Source of the DNA: Erysipelotrichaceae bacterium
GTDB taxonomy: Bacteria > Bacillota_I > Bacilli_A > RFN20 > CAG-826
Assembly (NCBI GenBank): GCA_015059065.1
Contig: SVBE01000008.1
Coordinates: forward strand, 1-64,000
DNA length: 64,000 nucleotides
Direction of reading: 5' to 3'
Shown here one piece after another: positions 17,581-27,076 of this stretch (position 1 is its first letter; each line of letters begins with the position of its first letter). The position numbers were made by a program, and so were the translations under genes. The notes beneath the pieces were generated by a model that was not told the origin of the DNA, did no database searches, and saw only the letters and a list, made by a program, of their open reading frames with translations.

Positions 17581-17664
17581 ATGCCATTGAACAAACTCGA
17601 GACAGTGATGTCGCTGGTTGTTCTCTGTTTATTGATTAGTTTGGTAATTTTGATTATCAAATGA
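17581..17664 (+). CDS. Candidate type I toxin, 27-aa hydrophobic peptide (holin-like toxin type)
   Basis: MPLNKLETVMSLVVLCLLISLVILIIK*; SD aaaggggg 2-8 nt upstream, sequestered by upstream CCCCTT; below ORF-track cutoff. Confidence 0.65.
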   Translation: MPLNKLETVMSLVVLCLLISLVILIIK

Positions 17665-17718
17665 AAAAGAAGCCGATGAGCTCATAGCCAAGTAACTCCA
17701 TTGGGCTTCCGTTCTTAT
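17664..17718 (-). ncRNA. Candidate antisense antitoxin RNA convergent to the toxin mRNA
   Basis: Minus-strand -35 TTATTG (17748-17753), 17 bp, -10 TATAAT (17725-17730); minus-strand terminator GAAGCC...GGCTTC TTTTT at 17664-17709. Confidence 0.55.
17669..17716. terminator. Bidirectional terminator shared by toxin mRNA and antisense RNA
   Basis: GAAGCC (17669-17674) / GGCTTC (17704-17709), A-run on left and T-rich on right. Confidence 0.6.
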
Positions 17719-17763
17719 GGCTATATTATAACATCATTTTTTATTAGCAATAAGGATTTTATT

Positions 17764-17889
17764 ATGGATAAGAGCAAAAGAAAAAGCAAAAAACTAAAAT
17801 TTAATAAACAGGTAGTCTCAAAAATTAAAAAGGGAGAATCTGAAGATATTAGAGAATTATCGGTGTATAACTCAGATGAAAAATGGTGA
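17764..17889 (+). CDS. Small basic hypothetical protein (41 aa)
   Basis: MDKSKRKSKKLKFNKQVVSKIKKGESEDIRELSVYNSDEKW, aagga upstream of ATG. Confidence 0.35.
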   Translation: MDKSKRKSKKLKFNKQVVSKIKKGESEDIRELSVYNSDEKW

Positions 17890-17962
17890 TTTAGAACAAT
17901 AATTATCCTTAATTATTAATAATTAATGTTACACACTTCTAGCAAATATAAACTTTTTCAAA

Positions 17963-17991
17963 TTATTTGTTGACACCGATCAATTATTTCT
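17963..17991 (+). promoter_or_regulatory. Promoter of uraA leader
   Basis: TTGACA - 17 bp - TAAACT. Confidence 0.55.
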
Positions 17992-18007
17992 CTAAACTAA
18001 TTACGAT

Positions 18008-18098
18008 CTTTAAGACGATACGAGATATCGACAAGAGCGAAAACATCTATACTTAAGTTAAGAGACTATTACGCCTACTCGATATCACGGGTAGGCGT
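18008..18098 (+). promoter_or_regulatory. Putative PyrR-binding attenuator leader of uracil permease
   Basis: cTTTAAGACGATACGAGATATCGACAAGAG resembles the PyrR binding-loop pattern; followed by terminator acgcctac...gtaggcgt; pyrR located 2 kb away. Confidence 0.5.
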
Positions 18099-18134
18099 TT
18101 CTTTAGGTCAAATAAACGAAAAGGGAGGAAGATT

Positions 18135-19532
18135 ATGAAACTCGTTTATGGTGTAAGTGACAAACCATCATGGGGTAAAACACTCGTCTTCGCACTTCAA
18201 CAATTATTAGCGATCATGGCTGCGACAATCGTCGTTCCAGTCATCGTCAATGGTGCGGTTGGCTCAGAATTATCTCAATCTGGTGCTTTATTTGGCGCTG
18301 GTGTTGGTACATTAGTTTACTTATTATTCACAAAATTCAGAAGTCCAGTGTTCTTGGGCAGCTCATTCGCCTTCTTAGGCTCAATGATGGCAGCTTTCGC
18401 TGGCGCAGCAAGTATGGCTGTTGGTTACTTAGGTTTAATCATCGGTGCTGTCTTTGCTGGTCTTGTCTACGTCGTCATCGCTTTATTAGTTAAGAAGTTC
18501 GGTGTCGGTTGGATTAACAAATTAATGCCAGCAGTGGTCATTGGTCCAACTGTGGCAATCATCGGTTTATCCTTAGCCGGTAACGCAGTCGGTGATGTCT
18601 TAACTGGTAGCTTCATCGGTGAAGCAAATAATGCAACTGTCTATGTTGGCTTAACTTGTGGCTTAGTGACTTTATTCACAACTATCGCTTGCTCTGTGTA
18701 TGGCAAAAAGATGGTCAAGATGATTCCATTCATCATTGGTATCGGTGCTGGTTATGCTTTAGCCGCCATCTTCACTGCAATCAGCTATGCTGGTGATAGC
18801 CCAGAGTTCTTAGCTTTAAGAATTATCGATTTCGGTAAATTCAATACAGACTGGTCCAAATGGTACCCAGACTTCACATTTATCAAAGCTTTCACAGGCG
18901 ACTTAAGCGGCTTCAACGGTACTTACATCGTCACATTAATCGCAGCCTATGTTCCAGTGGCCTTCGTCGTCTTTGCGGAACACATCGCTGACCACAAAAA
19001 CTTATCTTCAATCATTGAACACGACTTATTAGAAGAACCAGGCCTTCACAGAACTTTATTAGGTGATGGTATCGGTTCCATGGCTGGTGCCTTCTTCGGT
19101 GGTGCTTGTAACACTACATACGGTGAATCCATCGGTTGTGTCGCTATCTCTGGCAATGCTTCTGTAAGAACAATCTTCACAACTGCAATCATGGCCATCG
19201 TCTTATCATTCATCTTACCATTCTCCATCTTACTCAGCACAATTCCAAGCTGTGTCATGGGTGGTGTCTGTATCGCCTTATACGGCTTCATCGCAGTCTC
19301 TGGCTTAAAGATGATCAAAGAAGTCGACCTCGGAGACAACAGAAACTTATTCGTCGTCTCCGTCATCTTAATCTGCGGTGTTGGTGGAATGGCCATCAGC
19401 TTCGGCGGAAACAATGAAGTGACATTAACTGCAGTTGCCACTGCCTTAATCCTCGGTATCCTCACTAACCTCTTAGTGCACCGCGGAGATAAAAAGGAAG
19501 AAGCTCAACCTGCAGAAAAAACTGAAGAATAA
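18135..19532 (+). CDS. uraA: NCS2-family uracil permease
   Basis: 12-TM like; FALQQLLAIMAATIVVPVIV; FAEHIADHKNLSSII; GGACNTTYGESIG. Confidence 0.9.
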   Translation: MKLVYGVSDKPSWGKTLVFALQQLLAIMAATIVVPVIVNGAVGSELSQSGALFGAGVGTLVYLLFTKFRSPVFLGSSFAFLGSMMAAFAGAASMAVGYLGLIIGAVFAGLVYVVIALLVKKFGVGWINKLMPAVVIGPTVAIIGLSLAGNAVGDVLTGSFIGEANNATVYVGLTCGLVTLFTTIACSVYGKKMVKMIPFIIGIGAGYALAAIFTAISYAGDSPEFLALRIIDFGKFNTDWSKWYPDFTFIKAFTGDLSGFNGTYIVTLIAAYVPVAFVVFAEHIADHKNLSSIIEHDLLEEPGLHRTLLGDGIGSMAGAFFGGACNTTYGESIGCVAISGNASVRTIFTTAIMAIVLSFILPFSILLSTIPSCVMGGVCIALYGFIAVSGLKMIKEVDLGDNRNLFVVSVILICGVGGMAISFGGNNEVTLTAVATALILGILTNLLVHRGDKKEEAQPAEKTEE

Positions 19533-19557
19533 TAATCTTCCTATCAAATAGATAAAT

Positions 19558-19582
19558 GACCAGCTTTGCTGGTCTTTTATTA
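19558..19582 (+). terminator. Intrinsic terminator after uraA
   Basis: gaccagc ttt gctggtc ttttatt. Confidence 0.85.
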
Positions 19583-19588
19583 TTAAAA

Positions 19589-19625
19589 TAATGTACAATA
19601 TACTTGAGCAATTATGTACAAAATA
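19589..19625 (+). promoter_or_regulatory. Direct-repeat operator candidate upstream of PIN TA operon
   Basis: TAATGTACAATATA (19589-19602) and TTATGTACAAAATA (19612-19625), 23 bp apart. Confidence 0.4.
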
Positions 19626-19656
19626 TTATTATATTGTTGTATAAGAGGTAAGTATT

Positions 19657-19893
19657 ATGTGCTATGTTACGTCTACTGAATTAAAGAATAATCTAAGTTA
19701 TTATTTAGAACTTTCTAATAAAGAAGATATTTTTGTGACTAAAAACAACAATGTTATCTCTGTTATAACTAACGTAGATTCTCATAGAATGGCTTTATTG
19801 AAAAAAGCAAGAGGAGCATTTGGCACATTTGATGTTGATTATAAAGAAGCCTTAGGTGAGGAAATAATTAAAAAACATGTACATTCTCGTTGA
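19657..19893 (+). CDS. Antitoxin, Phd/YefM-like
   Basis: YVTSTELKNNLSYYLELSNKEDIFVTKNNNVISVI fold signature; overlaps downstream PIN toxin by 17 bp. Confidence 0.8.
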   Translation: MCYVTSTELKNNLSYYLELSNKEDIFVTKNNNVISVITNVDSHRMALLKKARGAFGTFDVDYKEALGEEIIKKHVHSR

Positions 19894-20311
19894 TACAAAC
19901 GTCTTTATTGACCTAATTTTAAATAGAGGCAAAGATGCTAAAATAGCAGATTTGTTTTTTAGTAACGTGTACTCTGAAAAATCAAAAATATTTATCTCGC
20001 CTATGTCACTAAGAGATATTGAATATACGGTAGGAAGATTGACACATAATAAAAAAGCAGGTAAGGATGCAATGCTTATTGCATATGAGATGTGTCATAA
20101 AATGATTGATTTTTCTAGAAGTGATGCAATAGAAGCGCTGACATCGGAAATAGATGATTATGAAGATGCTATTCTGGTGGAAGCTGCAAAAAGAGAAATG
20201 CTTGATGTAATCGTTACTAACAATAGTAAAGATTTTAAAAAAGCAGATATTCCTGTTTGGACACCTGCATATTTTAATGAAGTAATAGCTAAAGAAAAAG
20301 CCAATCAATAA
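19877..20311 (+). CDS. PIN-domain toxin (VapC-like RNase)
   Basis: MYILVDTNVFIDLIL, DYEDAILVEAAKREMLDVIVTNNSKDF acidic catalytic positions. Confidence 0.88.
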   Translation: MYILVDTNVFIDLILNRGKDAKIADLFFSNVYSEKSKIFISPMSLRDIEYTVGRLTHNKKAGKDAMLIAYEMCHKMIDFSRSDAIEALTSEIDDYEDAILVEAAKREMLDVIVTNNSKDFKKADIPVWTPAYFNEVIAKEKANQ

Positions 20312-20851
20312 TCAATCTAATTCGTATAAGTCGATGCCGCTTTGTCCATCGACTTCTTTAAATTTAACGGCGACAACTTCTTGTTTTGATGTTGGAACAT
20401 TTTTACCGATATAATCCGCGCGTATTGGAAGCTCTCTATGACCTCGATCAACGATAACAGCGAACTGAATATTATTTGGTCTACCATGTTTCATCACTGC
20501 ATCAATTGCCGCGCGACAAGTTCTACCAGTATAGACGACATCATCGCAAAGAATGACAATCTTACCCGTAGTGTCTCTCAAAATGCTATCTTTATTGAGC
20601 ATTGGTTCAATTCCAAGTTCAGTTAAATCGTCTCTATATAAAGTGATGTCGAGCTCTTCTAAAGGGACGAGAATATTTTCTAAGGCTAATAAATTAGCCT
20701 GCAATTGTTTAGCAAATGGTACACCTCGAGTTTTAATACCGACTAAAACGATGTTTTCTACTCCGTTATTATGTTCAATAATCTCGTGAGATAATCTTTT
20801 AATCGCTCTATTGAGTCCGACTTCATCAAGGATTTGTGTTTTGAATTTCAT
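20312..20851 (-). CDS. pyrR: PyrR bifunctional pyrimidine operon attenuator/uracil phosphoribosyltransferase
   Basis: VILCDDVVYTGRTCRAAIDAV PRPP motif; VIVDRGHRELPIRADYIGKNVPTS. Confidence 0.93.
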   Translation of the reverse strand: MKFKTQILDEVGLNRAIKRLSHEIIEHNNGVENIVLVGIKTRGVPFAKQLQANLLALENILVPLEELDITLYRDDLTELGIEPMLNKDSILRDTTGKIVILCDDVVYTGRTCRAAIDAVMKHGRPNNIQFAVIVDRGHRELPIRADYIGKNVPTSKQEVVAVKFKEVDGQSGIDLYELD

Positions 20852-21015
20852 AATAATATTAAAACATAACCATAAATCTTTTTAAATAAATATATTTATT
20901 TGTAAAGAGAATAATCATTATAGGTTAAAACGTCGTTTTTGGGATAACAGTTTATAAAAATAATTATTTAATAATTAAGGTTTTTTCGATAATATAAGTA
21001 ACGAGGTATAACATT

Positions 21016-21666
21016 ATGATAGATATAAGCAAATACACAAACTTTCATGAAATTGATCATCCTTTACTCAAACACAAGATCACTAAATTAAGAGAAAAGG
21101 ATACCAAGACTAATGAATTCCGTCAAATCGTTAAAGAGATCGCCTTTATCGAAGGCTATGAAGCTTTAAGAGATTTACCAACTCACTTAAGAGAAATCGA
21201 AACTCCAATCGAAAAGACAATGCAACCAAGCATTTCTAGAAAGAAATTATGTTTCGTCCCAATCTTAAGAGCTGGCTTAGGAATGGAAGACGGTATGCTT
21301 GAACTCGTTCCAGGCGCCACATGTGGTCATATCGGTTTATATCGTGATGAAGAAACTAAAAAACCAGTTGAATATTACTGCAAATTACCAGGTGATATCT
21401 GCGATAGACACGTCTATTTAATCGACCCAATGCTCGCGACTGGTGGTTCTGCAATGGGGGCTGTAGAAATCTTAAGAAAACATGGCGCTCAAAAGATTAC
21501 CTTCATCTGCATCATCGCCGCACCAGAAGGTGTCAAAGCTTTCTGTGAAGCACATCCAGATGTCGAAGTCTTCTGTGGTGTTGTCGATAGAGAACTCAAC
21601 GATGACGCTTACATCTGCCCAGGCTTAGGTGACTGTGGTGACCGTACTTTCGGTACTGTTAAATAA
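21016..21666 (+). CDS. upp: Uracil phosphoribosyltransferase
   Basis: [51 protein letters not shown]. Confidence 0.95.
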   Translation: MIDISKYTNFHEIDHPLLKHKITKLREKDTKTNEFRQIVKEIAFIEGYEALRDLPTHLREIETPIEKTMQPSISRKKLCFVPILRAGLGMEDGMLELVPGATCGHIGLYRDEETKKPVEYYCKLPGDICDRHVYLIDPMLATGGSAMGAVEILRKHGAQKITFICIIAAPEGVKAFCEAHPDVEVFCGVVDRELNDDAYICPGLGDCGDRTFGTVK

Positions 21667-21679
21667 TATTTCAACTATT

Positions 21680-21703
21680 AGGGGATTTTATCCCCTTTTT
21701 GTA
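21680..21703 (+). terminator. Intrinsic terminator between upp and prs
   Basis: aggggat ttt atcccct tttt. Confidence 0.75.
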
Positions 21704-21721
21704 TTATAGGAGCATATAAAA

Positions 21722-22720
21722 ATGGCAAAAAATTTAAATAGATTAAAACTTATTTCCCTTAGTGCTAATGAGAAAATGACTAAAGAAATCTCTGAGATTT
21801 TAGGAGTGGAAATCCTCCCAAGTCATGTCACTCACTTCGCAGATGGTGAAATGATTTTTGAAGGTGAAAAATCCTTCCGTGGTGATAACATCTACATCAT
21901 TCAATCAACTTGTTCCCCAGTTACCGAAAGACTTATGGAAGTCCTTCTCTGCATCGATGCTTGTAAAAGAGCAAGTGCAAGAAGCATCACTTTGATCATG
22001 CCTTATTTCGGATATGCTAGACAAGATAGAAAAGCGAAAGCGAGACAACCAATTTCTGCCAAATTAGTGGCTGATTTATTAACTACTGCGGGAGCCAATA
22101 AAATCATCTGTACTGATTTACACGCTTCTCAGATTCAAGGTTTCTTCAACATTCCTGTTGATGACGTCTCCGCGATGCCTTTATTCTATAACTATTTCTC
22201 AAAATTGAATTTAGAAGATGTCGTCTGCGTCTCTCCAGACCATGGTGGTGTGACCCGTACATCCCGCTTAGCAGCGAAGATGAATGCGCCTATCGCCATC
22301 ATCGATAAACGTAGACCAGAACCAAATAAAGCCGAAGTTATCGGTATCGTTGGTGATATCAAAGATAAGACTTGTATCATCGTTGATGATATTGCCGACA
22401 CTGCTGGCACTTTATGCGCGGCGGCGAATAAACTTAAGGAACTCGGTGCAAAACGCGTCTTCGCGGCCATTACACATGGTATTTTAAGCCGTGATGCCGT
22501 CACAAAGATTCAATATTCCGCGATTGAGAAATTAGTGATCACTGATTCCATCCCATTACCTTTGGAAAAACAAATCGATAAAATTGAAGTTTTACCACTT
22601 GCTCCAATGATGGCTAACATCATCAAGGCGTTAGAACTTGGCACATCGCTTTCAGAAGCTCATCGCAACTTTGAAAAGCCTCTATTTGAAAATAGCAATT
22701 ACGACGACGAAGAAGAATAA
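21722..22720 (+). CDS. prs: Ribose-phosphate pyrophosphokinase
   Basis: MPYFGYARQDRKAKARQPISAKLVADLL; CIIVDDIADTAGTL. Confidence 0.94.
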   Translation: MAKNLNRLKLISLSANEKMTKEISEILGVEILPSHVTHFADGEMIFEGEKSFRGDNIYIIQSTCSPVTERLMEVLLCIDACKRASARSITLIMPYFGYARQDRKAKARQPISAKLVADLLTTAGANKIICTDLHASQIQGFFNIPVDDVSAMPLFYNYFSKLNLEDVVCVSPDHGGVTRTSRLAAKMNAPIAIIDKRRPEPNKAEVIGIVGDIKDKTCIIVDDIADTAGTLCAAANKLKELGAKRVFAAITHGILSRDAVTKIQYSAIEKLVITDSIPLPLEKQIDKIEVLPLAPMMANIIKALELGTSLSEAHRNFEKPLFENSNYDDEEE

Positions 22721-22733
22721 ATAGGAGCAAACT

Positions 22734-24233
22734 ATGGGAGTATTGAGACAGGCGTTTGATAACGACAAATATTTAGAAATACAGAAAAAAGCGATTTTAG
22801 ATAGAATCGCAATGTATGATAAAAAGCTCTACCTCGAATTTGGAGGAAAGCTTTTTGATGACTATCACGCCTCACGTGTTCTCCCAGGATTCGCCCCTAA
22901 TGCCAAAATTCATTTGCTTCTTTCTTTGAAAGAAAAAGCGGAAATCGTCATCACTGTTAACTGCAAAGATATCGTTTCTAATAAAGTGAGAGGTGATATC
23001 GGTATTTCCTATTCTGCAGAAGTTGAAAGATTGATCACCGCCTTTTTAAGACTTGAATTAAAAGTAAATTCTGTGGTCGTCTCATTTTATGAGAAATCTC
23101 CCGCTATCGATGAATTTGAAAAGAAACTCAAAAATAGTGGCATTAAGATGTATAAACATTACCAAATCAATGGTTATCCACAAAATGTTGACTTAATCCT
23201 TTCCAAAGATGGCTTAGGAAGAAACGATTATATTAAAACTACTCGTCCTTTAGTAGTCGTAACCGCTCCTGGTCCAGGAAGTGGCAAGATGGCGACTTGT
23301 TTATCACAGTTATATTTAGATTCCGTTAGAGGGATTAAATCCGGTTATGCTAAATATGAAACATTCCCAATTTGGAATATTCCTCTTAAACATCCAGTAA
23401 ACCTCGCTTATGAAGCAGCGACAGTGGATCTTGATGATGTTAATATGATTGATCCATATCATTTAGAAGCATATGGTGAACAAGCTGTTAACTATAATCG
23501 AGATGTCGAAACATTCCCGCTTTTAAAATCGATATTTACCCAAATCTATGGTTCTTCACCATATCAATCTCCAACCGATATGGGTGTCAATATGGCGGGA
23601 TATGCAATCATTGATGATGATGCAGCTTGCAACGCCTCTAAAAGAGAGATTGTCAGACGTTATTATGAAGTGAAGAAGAATGTCTTCTTAGGAAGATTTA
23701 AAGATTCTACTTTAAATAAGATTGAATTATTGATGAATCAAGTCGAATGCACACCGATGAATCGTAAATGTGTCAAAGCGGCTTTAGATAAGCATGAGAA
23801 GAGCCATGAACCAGCGATGGCAATGGAACTCCCAGATGGTAGAATCATTACCGCGCGTAGAAGTACGATTTTAGGCGCCTCTGCTGCACTTCTTATCAAC
23901 GCTTTAAAAACACTTGGAAATATCGATGACAAATTATATTTGATTTCACCTAATGTTATCGAGCCAATCAGTAAACTTAAGACCGAAGGTCTTCATAACA
24001 ATAACCCAAGGTTACACGCGGAAGAAGCGCTCATCGCTCTAGCGATTCAGGCTAACACCAATCCGCTCGCGGAAATCGCATTAAAGCAATTACCAAATTT
24101 AAGAACCGCGCAAGCTCATTCTTCTAACATCCTCTCCGATGTCGACTTAAATACATTTAAGAAACTCGGTGTTGATGTTACCGAAGAACCGATCTCATAT
24201 ATTAAAAATATTTTGCTTGAACACAATCTATAA
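22734..24233 (+). CDS. DUF1846 family protein
   Basis: GVLRQAFDNDKYLEIQKKAILDRI; VVTAPGPGSGKMATCLSQLY; LHAEEALIALAIQANTNPLAE. Confidence 0.85.
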   Translation: MGVLRQAFDNDKYLEIQKKAILDRIAMYDKKLYLEFGGKLFDDYHASRVLPGFAPNAKIHLLLSLKEKAEIVITVNCKDIVSNKVRGDIGISYSAEVERLITAFLRLELKVNSVVVSFYEKSPAIDEFEKKLKNSGIKMYKHYQINGYPQNVDLILSKDGLGRNDYIKTTRPLVVVTAPGPGSGKMATCLSQLYLDSVRGIKSGYAKYETFPIWNIPLKHPVNLAYEAATVDLDDVNMIDPYHLEAYGEQAVNYNRDVETFPLLKSIFTQIYGSSPYQSPTDMGVNMAGYAIIDDDAACNASKREIVRRYYEVKKNVFLGRFKDSTLNKIELLMNQVECTPMNRKCVKAALDKHEKSHEPAMAMELPDGRIITARRSTILGASAALLINALKTLGNIDDKLYLISPNVIEPISKLKTEGLHNNNPRLHAEEALIALAIQANTNPLAEIALKQLPNLRTAQAHSSNILSDVDLNTFKKLGVDVTEEPISYIKNILLEHNL

Positions 24234-24249
24234 TTATTGTAAAAATAAT

Positions 24250-24445
24250 ATAGTCCGTTGATTAAGAGGAAGTAATCCGTAAATTAATCATCTAGAGAGT
24301 CGATGTAGGTGGAAGTTCGACTGATTAATGGATGAAGGGTCGCTTAGGAGGATACATTAATGAAGGGCTAGATATTTGTATATCTAGAACTAAGGTGGTA
24401 CCGCGCAAATTATGCGTCCTTAGAAATAGGACGCTTTTATTTTTA
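24250..24445 (+). ncRNA. T-box leader (valine) upstream of valS
   Basis: Stem I elements AGAGAGTCGATGTAGGTGGAAGTTCGACT, specifier GTC in TGAAGGGTCGC (24339-24341), T-box AAGGTGGTACCGCG, terminator gcgtcct..aggacgc tttt. Confidence 0.93.
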
Positions 24446-24458
24446 TGGAGGTAAAACT

Positions 24459-27053
24459 ATGTTAGATAAAAGATATGACCATCAAAAAGTCGAAGAAGGA
24501 AAATATGACAAATGGTTAGAGAAAGGCTATTTCACCGCGGGTGATTTATCGAAAAAACCATACTGCATCGTTATCCCTCCACCAAATGTTACTGGTAAAT
24601 TACATTTAGGTCATACATGGGATAATACCCTTCAAGATATCATCGCTAGATATAAAAAGATGCAAGGATATGATGTTCTTTATCTCCCTGGCATGGATCA
24701 CGCAGGTATTGCGACCCAAGCTAAAGTTATGGAGAGACTTTACAAAAGCGGAGTGGATGTGACAAAGATCTCTAGAGAAGATTTCTTAAAAGCGGCTTGG
24801 GCATGGAAAGATGAATATGCTTCTAACATCCACAATCAATGGAGAACAATGGGCTTAATGCTCGATTATACAAGAGAAAGATTCACCCTTGATGAAGGTC
24901 TTAATTATGCGGTGAGAACAGTATTCGTCAAACTTTATAACGAAGGTCTCATCTATCAAGGTGAAAGAATCATCAACTGGGATCCAGTGCAACAAACCGC
25001 TTTATCTAACGTGGAAGTCATCCATAAGGATGATGAAGGAAATATGTATTATTTCAAATATCCTGTCGTCGGTAGCGATGAATATTTAATAGTGGCCACA
25101 ACACGTCCAGAAACGATGTTCGGCGATGTCTGTGTCGTCGTTAATCCCACTGATACAAGATACACTAAATACATCGGTAAAAAGGTCATTAACCCTGCTA
25201 ACGGGGATGAATTACCAGTAATCGGTGATGAATATGTCGATGTTGAATTTGGTACTGGTGCGATGAAATGTACTCCAGCTCATGATCCAAATGACTTCCT
25301 CATCGGCGAAAAATATGGTTTTGATAAACCAATCATCTTTAATAAAGATGCAAGCATGAATGAGAAATGCGGCAAATATCAAGGCTTAGACCGTTTTGTT
25401 TGTCGTGAAGAGTTATTAAAAGATATCGAAGCGGCTGGTAATTTCATCAAGAAAGAAAAATTAGTGCACCCAGTCGGTCACTCTGAAAGAAGCGATGCAG
25501 TCGTTGAACCAATGTTATCTAAGCAGTGGTTTGTAAGGATGAAACCTCTCGCTGAAGCTTCTTTAAAGAATCAAAAAGGCAAAGATAAAGTTAATTTCGT
25601 TCCAGGAAGATTTGAAAAGGTCTTCACCAACTGGATGAACAATATTGAAGACTGGTGTATCTCTCGTCAATTATGGTGGGGTCACCGCATCCCTGCTTAT
25701 TACAATAAGCATACTGGTGAAGTAGTGGTTTCTATGGATCCACCAGAAGATATGGAAAATTATGAGCAAGAAAGCGATGTTTTAGATACTTGGTTCTCCT
25801 CTGCCTTATGGCCGTTTTCTACTTTAGGTTGGCCAAATAAAACAGCAGACTTTGAACGTTATTTCCCAACCCAGTGTTTAGTGACAGGTTATGACATCAT
25901 CTTCTTCTGGGTTTCTCGTATGATTTTCCAATCCTTACATATGAATAATGTACGACCATTTGAGGATTGTTTAATCCACGGCTTAATCCGCGATGAAAAG
26001 GGCCGTAAAATGTCAAAGACATTAGGAAATGGTGTTGACCCAATGGATGTCATCGCGAAATATGGCGCGGATGCTTTAAGATATTTCATGACGACTAATT
26101 CGACACCAGGTCAAGATATGCGTTATATCGAATCAAGAGTGGAAGCTTCTAGCAATTACTTAAATAAGATTTGGAACTCCGCTCGATATGTTTTAAGCGT
26201 TTTACCAGAAGATTTCAAAGTTAGTGAGCTTAATAAGAAGGATTTCTCCCCAATTGATCAATGGATCATTAACCGTCTCAACGAAACGATAGAGAAGGTT
26301 AAAAGAAATATGGACAAATATGACTTCAATGCCGCTTCTGGTCACCTCTATAATTTCGTCTATGATGATTACTGTGGACAATATTTAGAGATGAGTAAAG
26401 TTTCTCTTAATGGTAGTGATGAAAATAAGAAAGCAGTGACTTATCAAATCTTATATAAATGTTTAAAGGATATCATTCTTCTCATCTATCCATACACTCC
26501 ATTTATTGGAGAAGAATTATATCAATCTCTTCCATATCATTTAGAATCGATCATGTTAGAATCTTATCCGACTTCTAATAAGAAATTAACCGATAAGAAA
26601 AACGATAAACAAGTCGCCTTGTTATTTGATCTCATCAGAGAGGTCAGAAACTATAAGATTGAGAATAAACTTTCCCCATCTTTGTCCTTATCAATCAAGA
26701 TCAATAATCACATCGATTTATTCCCTGATTTTGCGACTTATTTCAATCGATTCTCCTTCTCAAATGTGGAATTCAGCAAAGAGGATTTATCGACTCTTAA
26801 AGGTGAATTATTCATCCATGACGATGCCGATATGATCATCATCAACAATGAAAATTCTTCAGAAATCATTGAGCGACTTGAAAAAGAGCTCGCCAAAGAA
26901 ATAGAAGAGACAAATCGCTGTGAAAAAATGTTAAACAATCCATCCTTCGTAGAAAAAGCACCAAAAGAGAAGGTGGAACTTGAAAAAAATAAACTAATAA
27001 CACATAGAGAAAACATCGCACGAATTAAAGAAAAATTAAAAAAATTAAAATAA
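24459..27053 (+). CDS. valS: Valyl-tRNA synthetase
   Basis: PPPNVTGKLHLGHTWDNTLQD; KMSKTLGNGVDP; coiled-coil C-term. Confidence 0.97.
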   Translation: MLDKRYDHQKVEEGKYDKWLEKGYFTAGDLSKKPYCIVIPPPNVTGKLHLGHTWDNTLQDIIARYKKMQGYDVLYLPGMDHAGIATQAKVMERLYKSGVDVTKISREDFLKAAWAWKDEYASNIHNQWRTMGLMLDYTRERFTLDEGLNYAVRTVFVKLYNEGLIYQGERIINWDPVQQTALSNVEVIHKDDEGNMYYFKYPVVGSDEYLIVATTRPETMFGDVCVVVNPTDTRYTKYIGKKVINPANGDELPVIGDEYVDVEFGTGAMKCTPAHDPNDFLIGEKYGFDKPIIFNKDASMNEKCGKYQGLDRFVCREELLKDIEAAGNFIKKEKLVHPVGHSERSDAVVEPMLSKQWFVRMKPLAEASLKNQKGKDKVNFVPGRFEKVFTNWMNNIEDWCISRQLWWGHRIPAYYNKHTGEVVVSMDPPEDMENYEQESDVLDTWFSSALWPFSTLGWPNKTADFERYFPTQCLVTGYDIIFFWVSRMIFQSLHMNNVRPFEDCLIHGLIRDEKGRKMSKTLGNGVDPMDVIAKYGADALRYFMTTNSTPGQDMRYIESRVEASSNYLNKIWNSARYVLSVLPEDFKVSELNKKDFSPIDQWIINRLNETIEKVKRNMDKYDFNAASGHLYNFVYDDYCGQYLEMSKVSLNGSDENKKAVTYQILYKCLKDIILLIYPYTPFIGEELYQSLPYHLESIMLESYPTSNKKLTDKKNDKQVALLFDLIREVRNYKIENKLSPSLSLSIKINNHIDLFPDFATYFNRFSFSNVEFSKEDLSTLKGELFIHDDADMIIINNENSSEIIERLEKELAKEIEETNRCEKMLNNPSFVEKAPKEKVELEKNKLITHRENIARIKEKLKKLK

Positions 27054-27076
27054 GTGCGTCGAAAAATTAACTTTTT

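Noticed and set aside
17764-17889. Lanthipeptide precursor
   Set aside because: No Cys in the putative core and no LanB/LanC/LanM or protease-exporter genes nearby
19046-19465. 139-aa minus-strand ORF in uraA (and similar long antisense ORFs at 11356-11610, 52923-53399, 39274-39669, 60160-60432)
   Set aside because: Opposite-strand shadows of strong conserved CDSs; no RBS or family resemblance
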